This document shows positions 44,010-56,400 of a stretch of DNA of 64,000 nt, one piece after another. Made by a program: the position numbers and the translations under genes. The stretch's first letter is position 1. Every line of letters starts with the position of its first letter. The notes below the pieces were generated by a model. It was not told the origin of the DNA. It searched no databases and worked only from the letters and a program-made list of their open reading frames with translations. Source of the DNA: Halocafeteria seosinensis (lineage: Eukaryota > Sar > Bigyra > Bicosoecida); contig LVLI01000281.1 in assembly GCA_001687465.1 (NCBI GenBank), positions 1 to 64,000 on the forward strand, given 5' to 3'.

Positions 44010-47000
44010 CTACGACAGATGGTTCCCTCCAGTGCTTTTCATGCGAACGGGTGCAAGGCGTTTAGGCTTCGGCGTAGTCGACAAATCAATCAGATGCCGG
44101 AGTGTAGGGCGGCCATGGGGACAATTCCAAGGTCTTTCTAAGGCCGATAAGTTCTGCACAATGCTTTCCATTTTAGATTTTTCTAGTGCGCGTCCAATCA
44201 TTACTGAACTTCGACAAGCTCTGGAGGCAAACATTGACTGAGTTTTAGGCAAACGAGCAACGTTACCATTAGAGTCACCATTAACGGAGTATTGCCTATC
44301 AGATAGCAACGATGCCAACTCATGTATATCTGCATTCATGAAATTGTTACATAAAAGCAATGCTGGATAGTTTTCTTCATCGTACCTTCCACGCCAAACT
44401 GAGTGTTTTTGGAAAATGGGAGCGCAGTCAGTTTCGCTCTCCTGCCGGAAGGCTGATCCGGAGACACGGAGAAATGGAATCCATTCATTTTGAAGGTGTT
44501 CAAATTTTCTAGAATAATGTTCTCCTCCGAAGGCGTCAACTCAAGTATTTGAGGACTGCAAACGGTCGCAACCAGGTAATTTTTGCCTGGTATCGACAAT
44601 CAGCGCAAGACCTTACCGAATCAGGGGTTGTTCATGAAGCTGAGTCGTTTGCTGCAATCGCTCGAAATTAGCTATTTCATCTGAAGCATGCTGATCAATG
44701 ATAAATAAGTCCGGTGTACTGCTCAGACGAGTAATGATGAAGCCTCGATTGAATTGCCCCAGTACCGACATGCGGAGGAACTTATCCTGCACCAGTCGCA
44801 CATTCAAGGCAGCTAAACAACAAGCAGCTACCGGTTGAGAAATGGAAAACCTACCTTGTCCAACATCCGCGTTAGTGCACTTTCCGCGGCTTCTTTAGCT
44901 TCCCCGTCACCAGCTTCTCGTGCGCTGGAAGACACGCCTACGGCAGCATCTATTCCTTCAAAAATACCGGCAGTTAGAGAGGACATGTCACTGGACGTAG
45001 CAACACGCCGGTTTTCCAGTTCCGACATATTAGGAGTCATTACGATATCGGCAGACTGCGGGACACTAGAGGCTGCGTCTCGATGAGAGTGACCGGCATC
45101 ACCATCTGAGGCTGTGCGCTGGATCTTCCGTGGCGTATCCGCAACTGAGGTCTCAATAACCCTCCGCTTGCTATGCGTTACGCATTTAGAATCGGAAAGT
45201 TGGTGTGGCGAAGCTGGTACCGAGTCTTCATCTAATTCTTTGGTTTCACCGGAGGATCGTCGCCTAGCAGGCGCCTCAACCAAAACATCCGAGTCAGCGT
45301 TTGCACGACACTCCGCATTGTTGGCCTCCATCGTGGGGGATTCCGCTTCGGCATCGTCAAGAACGTCTGGCGATGCCACAGTTGAACCAACATCCGCACT
45401 AGTCACTAGCGTGTTGACCGCCATCGAGGAAGACGCTTCTTCGTCATTATCAACCGCTTTTGAAGGTTCCCCATGAACCAGGGAAGCCTCAGCAGAGACA
45501 GGAATATTTGAACTAGCATCCGCACCTGAGCTCGCCATGCTGACGGCCACAGAGGACGGTTCCGTTCGGCCATCAGAACTCACGTGTGAAGACGTCACAT
45601 TGATATCGGCACTTTGACGGGGAGGGGCAGCCCCGCACTTAGTGTGATCATGGGCACTAGAACTAGTATGAGGAACAACTGTCACTTGGTCAGTTACTGC
45701 AACGTTAGACTGGACCTCTGGATTCGACACTGAAGTCGTTTGCAGATCCGTGTCAATGGAGGACGACGAGGCCGTTGAGGATCCGAACTCTCTCAGTGTT
45801 CCCTCAGCGTTTGACTGGGGCATACTGGAAAAGTCCAGCGTCTTCGCAGAAGCTGCGGTATCTTCTTCGTTCTCTAACAGTGAAATTGTTTCGGAAGTAC
45901 TCGTCGATGCCGACCCTGGCGGCGAGGAGGATGGAAATGACAGCATCGAGTTTGCTTGCATCGTTCTCCTTGAAGGTTGCCACAATGAGTGCAATCGTTC
46001 CTTTAAGCCGCATATTATCGCATTTTCACCAGTTAAGAATACTTCACGTTTGTCAGGAGTAACATTTACGTCAAAGGAGTCGGGTTCCAAATTAAAGTTA
46101 AGAACGAATGCCGGCTTTCGTTTCATTTCGTACTGTCTCCACGTGTCATTGATAGCCTTGGTGACCCTGGGAATATCCACTGGTCTTCCGTTAATAAAGA
46201 GGAACTGCCTATCAGTCGTAGATCTACCAATTCCTTGATCCGGCATCGACACGAATCCCACAGCGTATTGCCCGGTTGGACTCTTTTCCTGTGATGACGG
46301 CTTTAAGTGCTGAGGAGTGGAGGATGACGAGCCATTCGTGTGAGTGTAACTAAGGTGGCTGAGCGAGGAAGATTCTTCGTCATTCGGGCTAGGGTCCTTG
46401 TCCTCGTCCTGGAATCGGCTTATAGAGTCATCAAGATCTAGATTAAATGATATGAGGCCGTTCAAAAACTTTGGCCCGAAGACGTTACTGATGTTGTCCT
46501 TCAGTTTCAGGCTTCCTTGACTTGCGACTGCAAGCTGTTTATCGGGTGTGCTCCTGACGGAGCTTTTCTTATTCATACCGCTACTAAGAGACCCTGACCC
46601 AATTTCAACACATCCTTCACTCTTGTTCTGTTCAGACGTAGAAGTCGAGACTGTGCACTTAATTCTCACTCCTACCGCAATCAGGGCATATGATTGTAAC
46701 AAACGGAGAAGTTTGCTGTATTCTCGTTTCACGCTGCGAAGTAGTTCTTTCCTCCTAACTGGAAGAGAGGCAAACAGCTTTCTCAAAGTCACGGTTGTTC
46801 CGCGCGATCTTGCCTTGGGTTTCTTGGCCAGCAACTTTGCATCATGATCGTATTCGAGGCATGTTCCTACCGAGTCATTCTTGCTACAGGTCGTGATTAT
46901 TAGCTTCTCCGACAGTGAACATAAGGATGCTAGTGCTTCTCCCCTGTGTGGTTTGTTCATTTGGGCATCCAGAAATTGGTCCCTCATATTTCAGGCTTCG

Positions 47001-47576
47001 CTTACCTAAATCCGAGTGTGCTGGTAGACGTGATTTCTTGAAACTGACGGATTTTGCTGGTATGATGCTTATTTACCAAGGAGTCGAAATCGTCAGAATC
47101 AATTCCAGTCCCTGCATCCCATGAAAAGATTGTACCATGTTGTGTCATTCTCGTGCTGTTTTGCCGTACCATTGTCCGTCACTTCTATGCAGTCAGCTCC
47201 ATAATTTTGCAGGTGAATATCGATTCGCGTGGATTCGGCATCCTACCAATAAAAAAAAAATGCGAAACATCTTTTCATGACATTGCATTTCCCACCAATG
47301 TGTATACAGCCAGCTAGCGCTTACCAAAGCATTCTCAACCAATTCCTTAACGGCGTTAGGGAGCGACGCAATGACTTGCGCGCTCGAAATGCGCGACGCA
47401 CAAGTTTTATTCAGCTCCTTGACTCGACTGGCACTCTGTGGCGTACGGTCATTTTTTCCTGGAGTACGGGTTGTGGAGGAGGCGCTTCCTGCGGTAGTGG
47501 TAGAGGACGGCGTTCGAGAAGGCGTCGTTCCGGTTCCAGTCTCCATAGTCTGTGGGACGCGTTTATACGCGTCCAT
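44010..47576 (-). CDS. PMS2: DNA mismatch repair MutL homologue PMS2 (yeast Pms1)
   Basis: Seven exons: 47325-47576, 47170-47242, 47006-47111, 44855-46943, 44617-44786, 44386-44555 and 44010-44329. Introns are 82, 58, 62, 68, 61 and 56 nt with matching phases, giving 1059 residues. GHKL ATPase motifs are NAVKELVENAL, TDNGTGID, the intron-split GFRGEA, and RGTTVTLRKLFASLPVR. The C-terminus keeps the endonuclease: DQHASDEIANFE, FASRACRSSVMIG and CPHGRPTLRHL. It should therefore nick DNA as the MutL-alpha partner of MLH1. A Ser/Thr/Asp-rich linker of about 350 residues joins the halves, longer than in human. The N-terminus before the ATPase adds about 55 Thr/Ser-rich residues. The acceptor of intron 4 is less certain than the others. 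Confidence 0.95.
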
Positions 47577-47901
47577 TGTCCTGCTCCTCTCTGGTGTTAC
47601 TAGTAGTAGTTATTGTTGTTGTTGTTAGTGGGGCAAGGGGTGCCTGAACGACCCAAATAAACACGATTGAACTGCAATCCAGATTTCAAATTTTCCAACA
47701 ACAAGTTGAAGTAGGAGGGAACCAAGTTGCTATCTATCTACAGACTGCAGTATGGTCAGAGAACGTGGCGGTCAACGCGGAGTTGAAGCACTGAAGCTCT
47801 TGGGCTCGTGTGAATTTATTCCAAGCGTAACAGCAAGGCTATCGAGCTGGAACAAACCAACCATACAGAGAAATGGTAAAGTTTCGGCGGAAGACACAGC
47901 A
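47577..47901. other. Intergenic region upstream of PMS2
   Basis: About 0.3 kb between PMS2 (-) and the aminotransferase 3' end (-). It includes a short trinucleotide run (gttgttgttgtt) near 47610. Confidence 0.4.
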
Positions 47902-50351
47902 TCAATTTCTTGCGGCAAACTGAGAGAGACGTTCTTTGGCTTCCTGTAGTGATTCATCGGTCTTGCAGAATGCAAACCTTCCAAAATTTGCGGCCAAATG
48001 TTTGTTTTCCTCTCTGCATACGGATGGCAATGTCCTGTTTACAACGACGTACTCGTTACGACCCTCATGCGTATCAACTCACCTGTAAAACGCAGATGGT
48101 GGAATACACACAACACCTGCTTCATGTGCCAGCCAGCGAGCGAACGCCCAGTCTCGGGGTAGTCCACTTCCTCCAACAGCCTCAGAACTTTGATCCAAAT
48201 AGTGTTGAGGAACCTGCAAGCAGCGAAAGAATGAGAAGGGAACCTGGAGCTGCACCCCATTGAAGAGTCGTACCTCCATATTCTCCGTGTTTCCCATGAT
48301 GAAAAAGCTTCCATCAGGGACAGTAGGTTTAATTCCTGCCGCTAACAAGGCATCCACCAGAAGCTGTCTCTTTCTGCAACAATGTAACCACTTGAAACTT
48401 CGTCAGCCTTAGGTAACATCCTTCATACATTCTCACGTACCTGACGTATTCCGCCCGGAGCCATCCGTAAAAATTGGGGTAGTCGTCGTAGGGACTAAGG
48501 GCGGACACCAGCGAACGCGCGATTGCTTCTTGAAGCGGAGTAGACACGCAAAACGGGATCCACTGATTTGCCATCTGAACTTTCGATACTAGCTCTGAGG
48601 AGCCATATACCCATCCGATTTTCCACCCCGTGCATGAAAACGTCTTACCACTGCATCTCAACCATGAACCAAAAGACCAAGAGCCCCAGCCAATTGTCAA
48701 GGTACCACTTACGCTGAAGAAAACGTTAGTACCCTGTTCCACATGCCGGGCAAGCTCGCCAGCCGAGTGTGATGTACAGGAGTTGCGGTAGTCATTACTC
48801 CGTTGGGTGGTGGGGGATCCACACCGGGAGATCGCCCCGCCGCATTGTAGTCATCTCCTGTGATACCCAGCGACCGAACAAAATCGTGCTGAATACTTTC
48901 TTTATCTGCCCATTGGTAGTATCCGCCATCAATAGTTGCCGTAGGAAAGGACTCTTTCTCATTAAAATCGTCCCTTTCCTTCTCCGAGTGGTACGAAAGA
49001 ACAGGACTCGGAAGGTTAAAGTCGTCTGGGAGATCTAGTTCATGGCGCTGGTAAGTCATGGCTTCGTATACTTCATCAACAAAAGCTGTACACGTAAACG
49101 ACAGCACTCTCATTTTGTCTAGGCTTGCACACGCCAAGTTGCAAAGGCATCTGATCTTACCAACAATGCGCGGATGTCTCTCCAACAGTTCAGCAAACGA
49201 TTGTAGTTCCGATTTCGTAAACATCTTCCCTGTAGGGTTGTGTGGTGTGTTCAGGAGAATCACCTTGGTCTTTTCATTGATGGCTTCCTCCATTTCGTCC
49301 ATGTCGACGGTAAATGCGTCTGCATCGCGCGATTGGTATTCACGCCAAGAGACATGGTGCAGCTAGCATGCTTACGAGCTGCAAGTGCCATTTTCTCAGG
49401 GTTTTTCTCAGCCTCAGGGGAAGGCCGCATGGGTACCCTTCTCACAGTAGCTCCGGCCATCTGAAGAGGAAGTCATATGACAGAGTGGCAGAATAGCGGC
49501 ACACTAGTTACTAGACGCAACGGACATACTTGTGCTTGAGCAGGATATATATCAAACGCAGGTTCTAAGATAATTACTTCATCTCCCGGATCAATGAAGG
49601 CTTGCTGCGTTCAGCTGAAGGTGCTATGCGCATATTCCGACAAATGCGGCCCAGCAGGCTACGTACCATTGCAGCGAAGAGTCCTTCTGAAACACCGACT
49701 GTAACCGCTACCTGAAAGTATCAGCGATCAGTCTCCTCAGTTACAACCTGGCCCTAATGACGTTTGCTGCTTACCTCGGACATCGGATCGATCTCCCTCT
49801 CTAACTGATGTGAATATTGATCGGCCAATGCTTTTACAAGAGATGGATGGCCGGGGCTCCTGGTATACTGCGGGAGAACGTGGACCAGCTATCCGACCGA
49901 CTACCGAGGAGCCCATAAAGTACTCATATATACAGCCGCGACGTACCTGGTTATGATTTTCTGTGATAGCATCTTTGGCGTGTTTTTGCACAAACGCTGG
50001 AGTTTCCCATTCTGGTGCTCCTTGTCCGAGGTTAATGGCTGCAAGACGGAAACTTAGAAAAAAAGCGGCAGTCCTCCCCTCTAGAATGTAGATACCTCTT
50101 AATCCTAGTACACTCTCACCATTCAGTTCCTTGGCCAAAGGCGCAAATTCTCCCCATACTGTAGGTTTATCAAAGCCGTGTAGTCGATGGGCCATGTCCT
50201 GCTCCACACTGTTCGATGCACCATATTGTCGACATTGCGCGTGTAGGCCCAGTGGCTCTGCAACTGCAGACATTCTGTGTGGAGGCCTCCAGGCCAATCG
50301 AGCTCCTACAGAGTGCCGAATAGACATCATGGGTGGCATGGAGCGCTTCAT
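47902..50351 (-). CDS. KYAT: Kynurenine/glutamine aminotransferase (cysteine-S-conjugate beta-lyase type)
   Basis: Twelve exons: 50120-50351, 49947-50038, 49775-49867, 49667-49711, 49530-49604, 49376-49460, 49161-49319, 48713-49085, 48437-48650, 48274-48375, 48083-48213 and 47902-48013. All phases match, giving 570 residues. Family motifs run in order: INLGQGAPEWETP, YTRSPGHPSLVKALA, VTVGVSEGLFAAM, DPGDEVIILEPAFDIY, LLNTPHNPTGKMF, VDEVYE, SLPGMWNRVLTFSSAGKTFSCTGWKIGW (split by an intron; the Lys of AGKTFS binds PLP), STPLQEAIA, PDGSFF and FAFCKTDESL. It transaminates kynurenine and related amino acids. The Arg-rich N-terminus of about 45 residues suggests mitochondrial import. Between VDEVYE and SLPGMW sits an insertion of about 90 residues not seen in typical members. 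Three introns are in-frame and stop-free. Confidence 0.93.
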
Positions 50352-50723
50352 ATTGATGAGATTCCGGGTCCAAAACAAAATCCAGTTCGTTCTAAGTCCA
50401 CACCCACGTTTGGGGTCTCTCTGTATCACATTCGATCGCACACTGTACTGGTACAATCCCATCCAATACCGAGATGTATCACATTGTACTGTCATGGCGT
50501 ATACAGGGCACGATACGCCTTGAACCAAAGTATCCACTCCGTGAAGTTGAACTTGGCTTCGAACTCGCGTTATACGGCGTTATATTGTACACTACATACT
50601 CGAAATGACTGTGCATAGATTATTTGTGAGTATCTATGTATGTGCAAACAGGAAAGAACGAGTGTCGGTGTACGTGGTATAGCTGGAAACACCACTCGGA
50701 ACGAGGTGTTCTGTCGCACGCAC
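50352..50723. promoter_or_regulatory. Divergent promoter region KYAT / C45 acyltransferase
   Basis: The start codons of two genes pointing apart are separated by 372 bp. No clear box is identified. Confidence 0.4.
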
Positions 50724-52305
50724 ATGATGAAAGGCTCTACGCTTTCGCTGTGCCTCGCTCTGCTAGGCTCTGCACTTTTACAGTGCCACACAGTGGTGGC
50801 TGTGCAAATTAGCAGTACTCCCAGTCCCATTCCGCCGGTAAAGAAGCCGAATGCGCTCCTGCAGCTGTCGGCGCGGGGAACACCGTTCGAGGTTGGATAT
50901 TCCATTGGTGTTCAAACTAAACACAGGATTCAGAGCAAGGTTGATTCCATTCAAGGATTGCTCGACTACGTTTCCTCGGGAGATGGTAAAGACAAGTATG
51001 AATCTATGCTGGCAGGTGTCCAAAACGCTGCCAAAGACCACAGCGGCGGGAATGCATTTGCGGACGCTCTCAAAGAACTGCAAGGCATGGCCGTCGGTGC
51101 TGGAGTATCGTTTAAGTCTCTGGTTGTGATAAACATGGAAAATGAGCTTTCGCTCATGAAAAGCGCTGGGAAGGTTTTAAACGATCATTGCAGCGACGTC
51201 CTGATGAGGAAAGCAAAGTGCAACGATGACCCTGTTGACCAGAAGTACTGCATGATGATAGGTAAATGCAACTTAATCCCCACTGTTTGTGCTCTCCTCA
51301 GCGAATTTAATCCGGGTATGTCGTTGCCATTATGCAGGCCATAACGAAGATGCTGGTCCAAACAACTTGGAATGGGTGTATCTGCTGAAAGGATCGATTG
51401 AAGGTGAAGGAGCGACACTGAATATTCAGGCTTACAACTATCCTGGTCAGCTGTCTACAGGAGCCTTTGGCTTCAACTATGACAGCCGTAAGTTTTCTTC
51501 TTTACGGTGATTGGAATCGTGTATTATACACTAGGGTGATATTAACTTTTACGCTGGAACAGAGATTTTCTTCTCTACCAACGCTATCTTCCCCAAATAT
51601 GTCAACTCGTCCGGAATCCCCAGGCACTTCCTGGCAAGGTATGCGGCAAGTGTCAGATCTGCGGTGAAATCTTAAAATTGTATTTTGTGTACTATGTGAG
51701 GCCACCAGATATATACTCGCATCGGAATCTATTGATCAGGCAATCACACGGGCCACCGAAACTAGCCTTGCGTGCGGGTTTTCCTTGAATATTGGAAGTT
51801 GGGGAAAGAATGGGGATCACTTGTACAATATTGAACTTGCTAGTACCCACCAACACAGGTATGCTGGGTTGTTTGTTAAGCGTTGTTTCACGCGTTCTGA
51901 CGACGCTCTTCTGTCGTCTTATGCAGTATTCTTACTCTTGGCGATGATGTAGACTATACGTTCCACTTCAATGCGTATCTGCGGTTGGATGTGCCGCAAC
52001 ATGTCGGCACTTCCTCTGTTGCACGAATGAACGCGGCCAAATCCTTGCAAGCTCCAACTGATATGGAAGGTGCTTTCCGAATATTGGGTGACCAATCGAA
52101 TTCTTCGTATCCAATTTATCGAACCGGAACACCACCAGATGGAGCTGCGACACTAACGACAGCTCTGTTCAAGGTTCCACTCGATAGTTCTTCCGTAAAC
52201 GGTCTCCGCAGTTCCACTGAGGACTCTTTCGGCCCAACGATGGAGGTGGTCATGAATAATCCCCGGTTCAATTCCGCTCTCTTTGTTGACTCTATGAAAG
52301 CTTAA
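50724..52305 (+). CDS. Secreted C45-type Ntn acyltransferase/hydrolase (isopenicillin N acyltransferase-like)
   Basis: Five exons: 50724-51261, 51338-51487, 51563-51638, 51709-51858 and 51927-52305. Introns are 76, 75, 70 and 68 nt with matching phases, giving 430 residues. I chose the ATG at 50724 because it opens a signal peptide (MMKGSTLSLCLALLGSALL); an in-frame ATG at 50640 is possible. The fold landmarks are RGTPFEVGYSIG, the probable nucleophile in NDHCSDV (Cys about 156, exposed by autocleavage in this family), GHNEDAGPNN (split by intron 1), LYNIELAST and QAPTDMEGAFRILGD, then SYPIYRTG and ALFKVPL. The family includes penicillin acyltransferases, acid-ceramidase-like enzymes and insect NBAD synthase (Tan). 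The substrate is unknown. A secretory or lysosomal location is likely. Confidence 0.8.
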
Positions 52306-52444
52306 GCATTTGACTCCGAGGACCTTGAAAATTTTCTTTTCTCTCTGATATATGCTGATATCGAGAGGGCTGAACATTCCACCCAAACAATACATGTATA
52401 CCCATCATGACCATCAGATTCGCTGTTTTTCCTAGACTGCGGTT

Positions 52445-52690
52445 TGAAGTGTTCAATAGCATCTCGCAGCCACTACTGAAATGCGGTATTGAATTAAGGA
52501 ATTGACCACTGTATGCACACTTAGCATCGTGGTTGAGAGAGGGTATAACTCGTGTGGGTGGTCCAAAAGAAAGTGAGTACAGTAGTTATCGTACGCTATG
52601 TCTGACGTCCAGCGACAGATAGATGCTCAAGGAGTTTTGTCAGTACTGTATTGTTTTATACTTGCTCCTTTGCGGGTTTAGACGGATACC
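52445..52690 (+). pseudogene. Relic of the acyltransferase 5' end (unit A of the tandem duplication)
   Basis: This stretch aligns by eye with 57275-57490, the promoter, first exon and first intron of the intact acyltransferase. Shared landmarks are tcgcagccactactgaaatg (tcgcagccactattgaaatg in the intact copy), aaagtgagta followed by tagttat and acgctatg, and ttatacttgct (ttacttgct). The start region and exon 2 are not intact. It marks where the upstream unit once carried its own acyltransferase. Confidence 0.65.
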
Positions 52691-53153
52691 CGATTGAGAG
52701 AAGGGTGAACCCTCTCCGCTTGAAGCCAAGTGTGTGTGTGAAGCGTAGCCAAATATTATTCATCGAAAATGTATATCTCATCACAAAGAGTGGGGTATTT
52801 GGTAATATACGAGGAACATGTATAGTTCCAATTTTAACAAATGGCTCTGCCCACAGGCCAGTTTCATCCGGGAGGACTGTAACTTCCAATTTGCACGCAC
52901 ATGTGCCTTCCAACTGCTCAATACGTGCATTCAAACCCTTCCACACCCCCCGCTTTGTCAAATCCGATATTTGCGCAAGCACGCTTCTCTTAGAGTCGAA
53001 CCAATGAATTCCGTGCTGCATACCAATAAGTATGTGTGGTACATAGACGTGGCACACCGGTAGATAGCCTGCATACCATGTAGATAGTCGGGCAGATAAC
53101 GGGTAACTGCCCATACAAGATAGTTTGTACTCATTGTATACAGTTGAATACAC
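52656..53153 (-). other. Unresolved minus-strand open frame
   Basis: A frame of 165 codons from ATG to stop lies between the acyltransferase relic and fusion gene 1. Its middle (SVLAQISDLTKRGVWKGLNA) reads like protein, but no family is recognised and no splice partners were found. It may be chance within decayed duplicated sequence. Confidence 0.2.
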
Positions 53154-53408
53154 ACCTCTAGTTGTATACAGTGTAACTAACTGCTTCGAATTCGGAATTC
53201 CGCAGTGAAGTTCAACTTCAACTGAAGTGACTCATCGATAAAAGTATCTCTATACCCAATATAGATCTATAGGGAAAAGAGTTGTACACATTAACAATTG
53301 TGTATTTTTTGACCTGACACCTTTGGTTCCACGTCTGCACAAATTTTGTAAACGGAGCGTATTAAAACGGCCAAAAGACGAGTACATACCACCACAATTG
53401 AGAGCAAT

Positions 53409-56400
53409 ATGTCCACTCAAGTGCCTTCCAAGACGATGAACGGGGACGCACGAATGTAAGTTAATGGGAGCATACCAGTAGCCTCTATTATTATAGAGTA
53501 CAGTGCGTTGTGGTTGTTATATGAAGTGGGACAATTACCCTAGGATATGCTTTTTGTTGTTTCGTGGAGGTGTCCGCACATGCGAATACTCCCATCATGC
53601 AAACCAGATGCTAGATAGAAGGGGTCCTAGCATTCTAGAGGGTCGTAAAATGCATGAACATCCTCTTTAGTGGCAAGTATGGCAATCTCTGGAACACAAT
53701 GGGGCCATAAGGGCCTGAGAGGGCCTTCTCCGCAGATTTTTTGTCCGCATAAAATCGCGAGAAGTACCATACTGCTCTCCCTTTACTGAACAATGTCTTT
53801 GTCCATGTGGCTGCATTCGCTTTTACAACGCTTCGTTGGGTTGGTGCATTGAGTTTTCTTCCAAGATTGTTGCCGTGCCTGTTGAGTTCACCATTGCCGT
53901 GGGACTTTCACTCTCTGGTGTTTCCACCATTTTCCCGCTTGCAGGGAAAAGGTTCCTGGAGTTGGAAATCTGGATTATACAACGGCCGAATATGATGAAA
54001 TGACATATTTTATCACGGATGTGTCCGTTGTGGATCACAAGCCATCTCTCCACGCGAAGGATGTCCTTTTTTGTGTACGGTCAAGGAAATCGGATGGATC
54101 ATCTCAGAAAGTTTGGAGATCTTTCAAGGATTTCAAGGTACTGCAAGATGATCTTTACGCTTACGGTGCAATTAATTCTAGCGACGGTGTGCAATTGCAA
54201 GACCGGCGGTGGTTCCAGTATGAGCTTCCCCAATTTTCTGTCCCCAGGATGACCTCTGTCCCGAGGGAACACTCGGATGACCCAGAACCAGCCCAAGACT
54301 CTGCTTCCGAAGACGTATCCGATACTGAGTCAAATAGTAGCTCCTCTGGTGGAGATTACTGCGTTCACCCTGATTTCGCTGACCTCAGACGGCTGCAGCT
54401 GGATGACTACCTGAAAAATCTTCTTTCTATTGGAAGCCGAGTGTTGGACACCACTAGCTTCCGTGGGTTTGTGAAACCCGCCGAACGTGTTGACTGGCCT
54501 CCACATATTGGGCCCATTGATCTGGCAAAGCATGATTTACCTCACAAATCAAGTTACACCGAATGGTGGTACTATAACACACACTTTACTGATACCGAAG
54601 GAAATGAATACAGTGCCTTCGTTTGCTTCTTTCGGATCGCGAAAAGCGTTGATCAAAAGACTGGGGAAAAGACTTACGCACACGCACTGAACTTTGGATT
54701 TACTGATGTTCAAAACGAAAAGTACTACCAAGAAGCCCTTGTGGACAAGGACTCACCGGAGATCGTAAAGAAACAACTGGAAGATGATCGCATGATCCGA
54801 GATCCGCGTTTACGCCGTGCGTACTTGGAAATTTTGGAAAAGGGCAATGTTCCCAAGCCAGACAGAATGTTCAAGGAAGAAATCGAATGCAACGAAAACA
54901 AGTTCAACATTCGTTTCGAGACAGCGTCTGTTAAGAAAGACAGAAAGGGGCGTTATGTCGTGAAGGCATCCACTGAGGACGGAAGCACTTCCATTGATTT
55001 TGTTTGTGATCCGGTTAAGCCTGCGGTTCGTCATGGAGCAGATGGTGTTGTGAAGGGCCATGATGGAGATGACATGTACTATTACCTGATTCCCCGTTGC
55101 AACCTTTCGGGGTCGTTCCAAGTTGATGGTGTGTCTCGGTGTGTTGCTTCGGGAACTGGCTGGTATGACCACGAATTCGGGGGATACCGCAGTGAAGAAA
55201 CTGTTCCCATCATGAACTATGCCTGGAATTGGGCAGCCATCCAGCTCGACAATGATTATGAACTGTCTCTTGCAGTGCTGATTGATCCCCGAAGCACACC
55301 ACAGAAGGTAATGGAAACGAGAGCAATCATTATCGACCCGCAAGGAAGAAGACTTCAACCACGAGATCTTGTTTTCGAAGGCACAAAACAGTGGACCTCT
55401 GTAAGAAGTTTCAACGAGTATCCCACCGAATGGAGAGTCAACATTGAATCAGCTGGCGTTGATCTGACCCTCACTGCCCCCTTTGCCGATCAGGAGTTTA
55501 TTACACTTCTTGCTAAGCCGGCGTTTTGGGAAGGCCGTGTCGATGTACATGGGACAATGAATGGCAAACGTGTTACGGGAAGAGGTTTCATTGAAAGAAA
55601 CGGATTCAATCCACTGTCAGAGCTTAATACTTTCTTTAAAGCCGTCGGGAAGAAAACTCGCGAGATGGTACGAGAAATTTACCCGGACAACCCGAACTAC
55701 GAAGAGACGCTTCGTTTGGTTGCTACTCCGGAGACTCAGCATTACATGGAAGGTGTTCCTTGCGATAAGATATATGATGGTATCATTGCTCCTGTCCGGC
55801 ATATTTGTGATCGGGGTGGGAAATCTTGGAGAAGTTATGGTGCGTTGGCTTGCATAGACGTCGTAGGAGGAGATGCTCGCAATTTTTTGCACTGGCTGGC
55901 TATGCCTGAGTTCATGCATGTTGGATCTCTTATCATAGACGACATCCAAGACAAGTCCACCGTCCGTCGTGGAGTTGAAAGCTGCCACTTGGTCTATGGA
56001 GAATCGATTGCAATTAACGCTGGAACGGCGGCGTATTTCCAGAGTCAACAAATGCTGAAGCTCGATTGCCTCTCCGACAAAGAGATGAATGAGGTGTACG
56101 ATTTATACTTCGCTGCTCTTCGTGGTGGTCATGCGGGCCAAGCGTTAGACATTGCGGGACTTGATTACCTTATGGATGACTGCATCTCTCGAGGTGATAC
56201 CGCGCTTCCTGAGCAACGTATTCTTGCTATACATCGATTGAAGACGGCGGTTCCCGCCGGCTCACTCGCTCGAATGGGCGCGATAGCAGGTAAAGGAACG
56301 AAAGAGCAGGTTGAAGCTGTTGGCAAATACTTTGAGAACGTGGGTGTTGCTTTCCAAGTCATGGATGATGTCCTAAACCTTCGTGGTTTGGTAACAGGTG

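Noticed and set aside
54379-54700. Near-identity of the two fusion genes as an assembly artefact
   Set aside because: Exon 1, introns, PX linkers, scattered substitutions and an acyltransferase gene between them differ, so they are true paralogues.
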